NCBI GenBank assembly: GCA_945859605.1
Contig: OX243821.1
Location: 16,287,899 to 16,351,898, forward strand
Length of the DNA stretch: 64,000 nucleotides
Source of the DNA: Lumbricus rubellus
Lineage: Eukaryota > Annelida > Clitellata > Crassiclitellata > Lumbricidae
Reading direction: 5' to 3'
In this document: positions 35,401-47,400 of the stretch, piece by piece
How the letters are laid out: each line of letters begins with the position of its first letter
Position numbering within the stretch: position 1 is the stretch's first letter
Made by a program: the position numbers and the translations under genes
The notes under the pieces: generated by a model
Database searches by the model: none
What the model saw: the letters and a program-made list of their open reading frames with translations, nothing else
Told to the model about the DNA's origin: nothing

Positions 35401-38400
35401 GTGCTCAGAATTGTTGTATCACGTAAGGTTTTTGAGTAAAACAATATGCAAGATTTTAACTTAAATACTCATATATTGTATATATTTAAATATACTATAA
35501 ATTATTAATTTTTATTTCCGAAAATACTATGACTGTTTTCTATAGAAGTTGACGTTCTGAACACGATGGTGTTTTCAGAATTGTTGTATCACGTAAGAGT
35601 TTGGAGAAAAACAATATGCAAAATTTTATCTTAAATAGTCATATATTGTATATATTTAAATATACTATAAATTATTATTTTTTATTTCCAAAAAAACTTT
35701 GACTGTTTTCAATACAAGTTGACGTGCTGAACACGATGGTGTTCTCAGAATTGTTGTAACATGTAAGGTTTTTGAGTAAAACGGCATGCAAGATTTTAAC
35801 TAAAATGCTCGTTTATTGCATGCATTTGCAATATACTATAATTTAATTTAATTGGAAAACAAATCTTTAAAACTGTTATTCCTCATAATATTGGGTGCTG
35901 ATGATGACTGTATCACTTAGAAATGTTGAGAAACATGAAATTAAAGGTTTGCATAGTTATTCCCTGTTCAGTATATTTTTCCCAATATTTTCCTTTAGTT
36001 TTCCTCTTTTTGTATGGCTTCATGAGCGTTCTAAATTCTTGGTGAAGGGTTTTGTAAGTTTCAATGCACCGTTAAAAGAGCCGTCTTAAACTGAATCGAA
36101 TGACATATCACAAGTTGAAATATCTCAAAGGATAAAAAAGTTATTAGTGTTTTACAGTTTTCAGGCATAGCGACATGTCGTGAATGTGGGGTATCGTAAA
36201 AATTTAATATCTTCTAGAAATATGGGACTATTCTGAAAATTAACACATCATTTTATTCAGTTTTAAGAGCTCTTTCCAACGGTATATTGTATGGTGATGA
36301 ATTGTGTTGCATGAAAAATATTTCATGAGAAAACCATAAATTTTCTTTAAAAAAGACAATTTTTCGAAACTTTGGCCCTCTGGGGCAAAAGGAAGACATA
36401 AATATTTTTCAAAACTTTTTCGACATTTCGTGACCTCATATCATTAGACAACTTTATTTTGCTATTACATTTTGAATTTCAAAATTTCGGGTTTTTCAAT
36501 CCACCCTAGTGTATATGCCTGCTTGGAAAACTGGGTCATCTATTGTTTCCAATGCGAAGCCAATAAAACCAGTGGTCCATATCCAGAAGGTCTTGTAGGG
36601 AGGCATTTATTGTCAAATGCCTAGAAATTACAGTTGCTAGAAAGAAGACAATATAAATTTAGGTTTTTAGATGTAAGTACCGTTTCGGCATAATTTAAGG
36701 TCTGAACAGACAGACAGACAAACAGACATACAGACAGAGAGACAGACATACATACAGACAGAGAGACAGCCAGCCAGAAAGACAGACAGAGAGACATACA
36801 TACAGATAGAGACAGAGAGACATACCGACAGAGAGAGACAGATAGATAGAAAGACAGAGAGACATACAGACAGAGTGCCATACAGACAATACGAGGGGGG
36901 TCAAAAATCGGCATCATTATAAATTGTGTGATTTCATTTACCCTTAGACCAGCGGTTCCCAACCCGTGGCCCGCGGGCCAAAAGTGGCCCGCGAGGCCTC
37001 ACAAAATGGCCCGCCAGGCCTCAGCAATGACACTCATCTCTCAAAGAATTAACAAAAATATATGAAAAATTTGACAATTTGTACAGGATAGAACATATAA
37101 CCATTTTCTATTACAAATTATTTTATTTTGAAGTCTATAAACATCAAACATTCTACTTTGAATTAATTATAACAATTTTTATATGCTTTTAGTTAATTAC
37201 ATTTCAGCATTGTGGCCCCCTAAATGCCATAATGTCCTTTAACTAAGAAAAAGTGGCCCTCGTGTCCTCCAACTTAGAAAAAGTGGCCCTACAGTCAAGA
37301 AAGGTTGGGAACCACTGCCTTAGACAAACAATCAGGGCTTTTTTAACGAGTAGCTGTACACAAAATGTGCAGTTCTAAATGGATTTGTGCAGTTGTAGAA
37401 GCACGTCTGTACAGTTAAAACTAACAAAAAAGGTCATTGTCCTCTGATTGGAAGTAATTTATGATAAAGGATGGGAAAGAAAAGAAGAGGTTGTGCAGTT
37501 CAAAAAATTCCTTAAAAACAGCCGTGCAAACAAAAATCTTGAAATAATTATCTCCAGAACTGGAATTGATTAGACGTACAGACAGACAAACAGACAGAGA
37601 CTGACAGAAAGACAAACAAACAGACAGACATGGGGGTCAAAATTCGTAATAAATTGCATGACATCCTAAATTGCATAGATGTAAAAACGATGGAAACGGA
37701 ATAAAAAACGGGAAAAAAGTCGTTTTTTTCGAAAAAATAAAAAACCACAAAAACCGATAAAAAACGGAAACGGAAAATAATTTGACTTTGCTACATCTAA
37801 AACCGCATTTTAACATTGAAAACCCTAATTAGGAACCTACTACACGCAGGCTATCTCTTAAATGATGATGTTGAACGATGAAATAATGACTTTAGTTAGC
37901 TGAATCCTTGAGAGTTGGCGGAAAACAAAAGGAATATCAGAAAAAATTAAAATTAAGGACAATAATAATAGAAAGTAAATGAATAAATAAAGTTAAATAA
38001 AAAATAAAAAACGATAAAAAACGATGGGAAAAATAAAAAACGAAAAAAACGTTTTTTACAACTATGCTAAATTGCATATAGATGAACATTTTGTTAGACG
38101 GAAAATCTCAAAATAATTATCTCGAGAACTAGAAGTAGTACGATGACGTACGAGAGTAAACTGCTTGAGATAATGTTTCTTGACGAGACTGAAGACGAAT
38201 AGAATGAGTCCACCGACATACAACGAAAATGAGATGAATCTGTGGTACGTCACAAACGGATTCAGAAACTCCTGGAAAACAAAAGAACCACAACAATGCG
38301 ACAATTAAACAACTTACTTACTTAGACTTAGTTCCTCCAGTTCCGATCGGAACATTGGTCGACAAGTCCTCGCCACTCCGCACGGTCGCCAGCCACCACC

Positions 38401-41400
38401 TCCGCCTCGTCCCAGCCCAGTTCCATCCGCTCCAGGTCCTTCCTGAAAGCGTGTCTCCAGGTGTTTCTTGGCCTGCCTCTTTTCCGTTTACCACCCTTCG
38501 GCACCCAGTTCAATGCCGTCCTTGCAATCCTCTCCTTTGGTAGTCTAAGGATGTGCCCAGCCAACCTTCCCCTTCTCCCCATGATGATGTACTCAAGATC
38601 CTTCGTCCCCGCCATTGTTAGCACCTCCTCGTTTCTGATGTGGTCCTTCCATGAGATGCCAAGGATAGATCGTAGGCATCTCCGGTGGAAGACATTTAGT
38701 TGTTTTGTTGTCTTTGCTGTTGTCTTCCAGGCCTCACTTGCATAAAGCACCACAGGCAACACCAAAGACGAGTACAGTCGAAGCTTCGTGTCTCTGCTCA
38801 ACGTTCCTGATCTCCACACGGTTCTCATTAAACAACAGTGACAATTAAACAATTCAGTCACAATCAAACAATTCAGACAATTAAACAATTCAGACAATTA
38901 AACAAAAGTGACAATTAAACAAAAGTGACAATTAAACAATTTAAGTGACAAAATAAGCAAGAGTGGCAATTAAACAACAGTAACAATTAAACAACACTTG
39001 CTTCAGTGTGATTTGACATATATTACAATACAAAACAACACAATACAACTGACAATACAATTGCACTTTTACCAAGCTCGAAAGGGCACAACGATGCAAG
39101 TGCTGAAATTAGTCACCACCCAGCACACAGCTTATGGTGCACGATGATAATGATGACCATACTATACTATACAGGATTACAGGTACATGTACTATTATAC
39201 CATGGCATACTATACCACACCCACCATATATTATCATGTCATGGCACCTCGAAATGGTGCACTGCCAGGGGCGTTTTATAAATCACTGAATAAAAATACA
39301 ATACAATACATACATGTATCATACCACACAATACCAATCACTAGTAATATGGCTAATCAGCGCAGATTGCCAATCGATACTCTTTGGTGTGGCCATAATT
39401 CTGCACTAAGCTCATCATGACTGACCTCACCCGAAACCTACAATCCGGGTAAATGGCACAGGTGAAGATTAAGCCGGATTAGGATGATTAAGGATGCACG
39501 CTAAGATAGTTCTGTTACGTAGTCTAGCCATATGGAAGGGACAGAGTGCCTTGTCCTGTGATGAGAAAAGTACCGGTTCGAGCCTCCGTGAAAGTAGATC
39601 TATGGAAAGACATTTTACATTGGTTTCATATCAGTGCATTTACTTCAGGCACTCCTCAAGTACATAGTATACACAGACAACAAAACAGATAATGAAGACA
39701 ATAATATCAAGATAACAAAACAATAAGATGAAGATCTATAACAAAAACAATAAGACAAAGATAATGAAGACAATAGGATGAAGATAACAAAAGAATAAGA
39801 AGATAACAAAAACAATAAGACAAAGATAATGAAGACAATAGGATGAAGATAAAAAGGATGAAAAGATGAAGATGACAAAACAATAAGATGAAGATAACAA
39901 AGATGATAAGACAAAGACAACACGAAGACGACAAGATAAAATTAACAAAGACGACAATACAAAGATAAAGATGGTAAGACGAAGATAACAAAGACACCAA
40001 GACAAAGACAATCAAGACGAAGATAACAAAGACGAAAAGTTGAAGATAAACAATATGACAAGACAAAGATAAGCATTGTAATACGAAGGCAACAAGGACA
40101 TTACGATGAAGATATTAAAAACGATAAGATGAAGTTAGCTGTTTGTGAGGCGCCCTGGTAGTGGTATGGCCGCATTACGGCGCCATATAAATTGTCGTTA
40201 TTATTATTATTATTATTATTATTATGAAGATGGTAGCAGTTGGTCGAGTTGTGTATTGCAGTACTCACCGTGCGTGACATAAGTACTCCGAAGTACTGGA
40301 CCATACTTTCGCCGTAGAAGAAGTAGTTCGACGTGACGAGGAAGTACCAGCTGAGCGTTCGAAACCATGGCAACTCATGAGACTTGTAGACAACATAACC
40401 AATGGTGATGATCTCGTGGAAACATTTGACTTGGATCAAAAGAATCTGAAAGTTCAAATGTTATATTTCCAACCACGATCAGACCAATATAGTTATTTGT
40501 GATAAACCAGTATGCAAGCATTGAATACAATGTAATGCATGTGTGCTCATGTCAGATGCAAAAATATGTAATTTTTAAAATTCATTTATGTATTTCTCAC
40601 ATTTGCCATAGCAAAGTAGTATAACTTTCATTCTGTTCTAAATTTATTTGTGAAATTTGGCAATTGTACGTATAATATTATATGCAAAATTTGATTCAGA
40701 AATTTTTACTTCTGGCCAAGATGTTGGCAATAAACCTTGGGGTGGGGTCATTTTTATGGCCCACCCTGTAGAGCACTTTTGACTCTTAGTTGAGTGGGGT
40801 CTTTTAAGGGTTCACCTTTGGCTCTTAGGTAAATCTAAAGGTGAGCCCTGGTTCTTATATAAATCTAGAGATCACCTCTGGCTCCTACGCAAATCATTAG
40901 GTCACTTCTGGCTCTTATTTGAATCAATATATCACCAAGCTACAATAGATCACCTCTGGTTGTTATCTGAATCAATATTTCGTCAAGCTACAATAGATCA
41001 CCTCCAGCTCTTATTTTAAATATATCACCAAGCTACAATAGACCACCTTCAGCTCTTATTTGAATCAATTTATCACGAAGCTAAACAGTTTCCAGGCTTT
41101 GCTGACCAATTATAAGTGGCAGGATGGCGTTCAGATTTTAAAATAAGTGCATGGACACTGTCCATGACTGTCCAGGCACACTTTAAGCCCTTCCAAAGGG
41201 TGCATTGTTTTAATTTCTAAGCAAGCAATTGTGCAAATAAAAGACCTAATTCTGGCAACTCTTCCAAGACTGTGTTAACTAAACAACCTCACCACCAACA
41301 CCACCATCTGACTTGTTTGCTTGAACTTTAATCTTACCAATTTCTAGCTTTTCATTCTGATACTCAGGCCGCATCATGTGATTTCCCCACTTGATTTATT

Positions 41401-44400
41401 CCTTTCAACAGATGTTTATCTCAAGGTGGACCAGGGCTGCTCTCACTGCTACCAGTCCCAATGAAATATAGGCAGCCTCAGCAAACATACAGGCCTTGAA
41501 TAAACAGTTCCCTGCCACAATGAATGCTGCTTGTAAACAGTGGCAGCACCAGCTACACAATTTCAGCTGGTCATGTCATGGTCATGGAAGTTACTTAGCA
41601 TGTCAAAGAAATTAAATGCAAAGAATATATATTGAAATTTAAAAGAATTTTTCGCAGGTCCTACATATGGTAGGTCAAGAGTAAAATAGGAAGGTCAAAT
41701 GACCTGCCACGACCTACGGAGGTGCTGCTACTGTTTATCCTGTACAATGGGTCCCTGACCTTGACCCAGGATCTTGAACCTATGATAGTTGACCAAGTTA
41801 ACTTGACCTTGACCTAGATTGCGAAGGAACAACATGTCAGACCACCGCTAAGGCTAAACAGCTTTTTTCTGTTGATTAAAGACATCAATTACAATCCTTT
41901 GCGGCAAACAAAGGTCTGGGCTTGACCCACACTGTGCTGACGGTTAAGAGACAATAGACATACAACTGAATACTCTGTCTCCATCTACTCAGTCTCAACT
42001 TCTAACTGGTAATCCCTCCTCCTCATTTTCTTATCTCAAAACATATTTCTTCTCTCGTGGCCTTGCACACTGGGAGCGCCTCTGAACAGTTCGCCCTAGT
42101 AGAGGCGCTTTATAAATGTTTTAATACGATACTGCTCAAGGCTCAACAGTTTTTTTCTTTTGATTAGAGATGTCAATTAAAACCCTTTAAGGCAAATCTG
42201 CTGTGAGTATTGGAGACGAGACAACAGAAATGTACAACGTTGCAACACTCAAAGCTTTCTAGTGACAACATCTAGACAACAACAACAAAGCAAGCGATTC
42301 CACTTAACTAAGATCACTCTAAAGTTAACCTTTTAATTACCAGCATCTACTAAAATGCATGTAAAACATGATTGTGTAGCTGGTCCTTAAAGGGTTAAAG
42401 AAATCAAACATAAATAAAGCAAAAATCAAGCACAGGTATGGATCTCAAAAAACGAATGCCAAGATGATCCAAACACTCGCAACGTTCTACTGGTCAACAG
42501 CACAATCGATACCATATTTATATTGTTTATTTCTCCATTTCTATAGCACCCATTCAAGCTGTCTACTCAGTGGCGCTCCCGATTACATAAACGCGGACAC
42601 TGCATCGGAGTTACACACCGAAGCGCATGAGCAACTGCGAGCGAAGGACTTGCTCAGGGTACCTATGCGGTGACTTGAGGTGGATTCGAACCTGCAACAC
42701 ACACACACTCACACAAACAGACCCACACAGTCAAACAAAGCCAGGCAGACAGACTCAGCCCAAACCACACACACAGTCACGCACACACACAAAGACAGAG
42801 AGACAACAAATACAGAACTACACAAACATACACACACACGAACAAACAGCCACGCAGACAGACAGAACCACACAGACAGAAGCAGACAGGCCAAGATAAA
42901 CAGAGACTCTTTACTCTGTAAATTCATCAGCAGTATTCCCCAAAGGGGGGGGTTGTTCAACCATTGTTCCTTTTGTCTACAGCAGCCCTAACAGCTCAGC
43001 TGAAAGAGAACAATGAGGGTTAACCTACTACCAGCTTCCCATAAATCCCAGGAATCCCATTCTCCAAAAGCAGGGGGATATATTCAGCACTCATGCCATT
43101 ACTTTCCTATCCTAATTGCATTTCCAACCATTAGCAGAAGCTATTGTTGACACGAATGGAGGACAAAAGGCTACTACCAGCCGAAGCTCAGCATGGGCAT
43201 GTGGAGGGAAAGAGAAGCCGAGGGAGACAAACAAAGAGTTGGATGGACAATGTAATTTAAGAAAATCTAATGGCCTAGATTGATTGATTGATAGATTAGT
43301 TGATTGATGTTCCAATGATTGTAAAGGATCGAGTTTGAGCAACAGTGGTCCTAGCTAGTGAGACAAGCAAGTCAGAGGTCTGTCCAGAGAATGGAGAGGT
43401 CGATGAGAAGATACAGAAGCAGGAGAACGAATGACATCCCTGAGATATTGCAGCACAAGACCCAGCTGGCATTGATCAAAACCACACCAGCTCCACAGGG
43501 CTTTTAAAGGAATTTTTAGAACTGCACAACCCATTCCTTTCTTTCCCACTTGGATGACAATGGCCTTTTTATACCATAGTTTTAACTGCACAGAAGTGTC
43601 TCTACAGCTGCACAAATCCATATAGAACTGCACATTTTTGTTTGTTTGTTTGTATGTGAACTTGTCATAGCGCCCATTCAAGCTCTCGCTACTTAGAGGC
43701 GCTCCCAAATGCAGAGCGGACACTGCATCGGAGTTTCACGCCAAAGCGCTGAGCAATTGTGAGTGAAGGACTTGCCCAAGGTCCTTACGCGGCGAGGAGG
43801 ATTCGAACCTCGAACCTTCCGGCTCCAAGGCAATGACGCCACCACTACACCACCGTGCCCCAAATTTTGTGTAGAACTGCATGCTAAAAAATCCTGCAGC
43901 TCTAGACTAATCATAAGCAAATGCAGACTGAAGTGAATAAGTGCTGCCGAAAAAAAGCAAGCAGAAAACTGTTGAGATTTAAATCTGAGAACTACGAAAC
44001 TTAAAGTCTAAAGAACTCTTACCAATATAACTAAAGCTACCGGGCCTAAACAGATAACAAGCGTAAAAGCTGAAATCATCATTGCGGACAATATCGTTCG
44101 AACTATCCAGTTCTTCCATCTGAAAAGAGACAAATAGCATCGGTAAATAAATGCAACGGAAATGCTAAACAACAACAACAATAAGAACAGCAATCACAAC
44201 ATGAGGCAACATAACCAAGCACAGAAATAGATGGGTTGCTGTCGTTGTTGGACAACAGCGGATTAGAATTTAGAACAAGTTCTACGATGGATTAGAATTC
44301 AGAACAAGTTCTATGATGGATCTTAGAACAAGTTCTACAACGGATTGGAATTTAGAACATGTTCTACGATGGATCTTAGAATAAGTTCTACAATGGATTA

Positions 44401-47400
44401 GAATTTAGAACAAGCTACATGTAACAATCAGACAGACGACATAGATCTCTCAAAACAAAGCTGTCTCACAGCATCAGGCACTAACTTCGCCAGAATGACA
44501 TTGAGACAGTTTGTCCGCAAGCACACTGAAACCGTTAAAAACGAGAAACATGGCAGCCTCAGGAATAGTTTAAGAAAATGAAGTTGCTAACATCATACCA
44601 GCAGATCCCCCCAGAAACATCCTTAAGGGACTACTCTTCTGTGTTATAAAGCAATTGACAAACTCCATCAAGAACTACTGCTGAGGACCGGCCAAAACGG
44701 AGCATTTTCATTGCAAGATGGGAAGTTTTGGTTTTCTGACACCTGATATGAAGAGCGTAGAAGCTCTTGGACATGACATTGAAAATCGACTACTTCGTCA
44801 GTGATCCGACTTGACTCACGCATCCTCTTTGTCATTTCCCACCGAGAGTCCAGTCCATAGGTCGAATGGTCCTCGTCCTCATAGTTTCAAACTCCCGATT
44901 AAGGGCGAAAGATATGACATTTCCCGAGTACTTCACAGATACTCAACCATTGTCCCTCTACCTCACTTGCACCCATTTGATTGAACTAATTGTCCCTCTA
45001 TCACACTTGCACCCTAATTAATTTTTTTTATCATTTCTTTGTAACTGGCTGTGGTGTCAGCAACAGCAGATTGGAATTTAGAACAAGTTCTACAAAGGAT
45101 TAGAATTTAGAACAAGTTCTACAATGGATTTAGAACAGGTTCTACGATAGATTAGAATTCGGAACAAGTTCTGCAATGGACTTAGAACAGTTTCTACAAT
45201 GGATTAGAATTTAGAACAAGTTCTAAACGGATATATCATCAGGAACAAGACAACAGCTCTAGAACTGGGAATATCTTGCCAGAAAGCAGACAACAAAGCA
45301 GCCGGCAAGAGAGAGAGACAATGGCAAGCAGGGACTACGCATAACACTATGAGGACAACAATGCCATGCAACATCTATGAAGATCGACCGAATAACCAAC
45401 ACAACAACAGCAAGACAACATTCAACAATGAACCATACAGACAGAGACTAAGAGAGAGACAAGCAGACATACCAAGAGGACCATGTACAGAGGACCCAGC
45501 CAGACCACCCCGCAAAATGCTAATATCATCACCCAGGTGAAGATTCCACGTATAATCCAGTTCTTCCATCTGTAAAACCACTCACACAGCTTCAGTTATT
45601 ATTAAGGAAATTTATATAGAGCCCTCCAATCCAGAAAACAAACTACGGTAGTGGTGCCTACTATGCTAGTCAAAACAAAATTTAATAAATATCATATTTA
45701 AGAGCAGAGACTTTATCATATGGCAGAATTGGCATATACTGTATTGTAAATCTATAAATTTAAAAAGCGTATCTCACAGTGCACACCAATCAGAGTTCCT
45801 CCCAGTACAAAATTCCGAGGGAAAATAAAGAAGTTTTGAGATATCGTAACTCACGAAGCCTTAACTAATGAACTTGACAGGTGTAGCAGACACATATCCT
45901 GTCCAGGGCTGTTTTTAAGGAATTTTTAGAATTGCACAAACCATTCTTTTCCTTCAATGACCTTTTTTGCTAGTTTTAACTGTACAGAAGTGCTTCTACG
46001 ACTGCACAAATCCATTTAGAATTACACATTTTGTGTAGCCTACAACTGCACATTAAAAAAGCCCTGATCCTGTCCTATTGATCTAGTATCTTAATTGATC
46101 AAATTTTGAAACATATTCTATCTATAGCAACAGTTTTTCTTTTCAACAAAGCTTTCTGCAAACATTTCTGATAAACCTCTAAAAACAGTTTTGAACTAAA
46201 CATCGCACAACATTTTTTTAAGGTTTCACGGGTGGAAGTTGTGTTTCGTGCATTCATGTAATTCACATTTGATCAAAATTTATCCTGATAAGCTCATAAG
46301 AGGTCTTAAGAGCTTGACAAATAAGCTCCTGTGTGGGTGTGTATCTGTTTATAGCGCATGTGCATTCCTCTGTGTGTGTGTTGTGTGTGTGTGCATGCGT
46401 GTGTGTGCACAATGCACATCCATGTGGGTTGGCAAATTCAGGATGCTATATACCCATCCCTAGTATAACAGCACAGCCCCCATAATAAAGTTCAGCCTAC
46501 AAAGTGCTTCTGCCATTACCCACTATCTAAACTAATAAGACAACTGATAATCCCTTAGAATTAAGCGAGTAAGTATAATGCACATCACAAATGCACAAGT
46601 TTATTCACTTAATTATACATTATTTCCTGGCTGCCATACGTATAACTAAGACTGCTGATTTTTCAGGCTCAAGTACTTTTGATTACAGGACTGGTTACTT
46701 GCGAACATTTTGTGGTCATCCACTTGACGATGTCGTCCCACTTAAAATTCTCTTGCTAATGCTAACAATAATATTTTGAATCTCCAATAGCTTTTTTCCC
46801 AAACATAATTATTCGTCAATATGCTTTCATAGATGTATTACTAATTGAATGCTTTTATTTTGTAAACAAGATGCTAAATTTTCCGGAACTGTCCTTTGTT
46901 GCAAAGGCAATTGAGGCCCATGTATGTGGCAGTGAGTAAACAAAGGCAGAGGATATTTGGAGCACACAGTCTAAATGATCAGCTGGCCCATCCCATGGGA
47001 AAAACTCTGTGACCCAATTTCTAGTCAGGATATTTGGAAACAATGATGCAATATAAAGAGATTCCAGTAGTACACACAAATTTGTATATACAATAATACA
47101 TCATACTAAGTAACCTGATACACAATCATGTCAGTGTTTAGAAAAGAACAGCCATGAACACATGAACATATACATATGTCGTGCTTTGACTGTGGTTGGA
47201 ATGCCCTCCCACTTTAGCTGCGCCTATGAGTAGGGAGCTTGAATGGGCGCTATAGCAAATACAAGAAATAAAAAAATACATATCACAAGACATATACCAA
47301 GATGAGTTTGTGATATTGAGTCCACACCAAAGGATAAGTCTGCAGTTCAATACAATATTATTTTCAGACACCATGAATTTACAAAAGGGTGAGCATTCAT

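Noticed and set aside
39645..40066. Hydrophobic minus-strand frames resembling membrane proteins
   Set aside because: Three overlapping frames all stay open because the DNA is a purine-rich tandem repeat; no gene signal.
41538..41733. 8-bp target duplication for the CAGTGGCAG element
   Set aside because: The flanks CTTGTAAA and TTTATCCT do not match, so its superfamily is left open.
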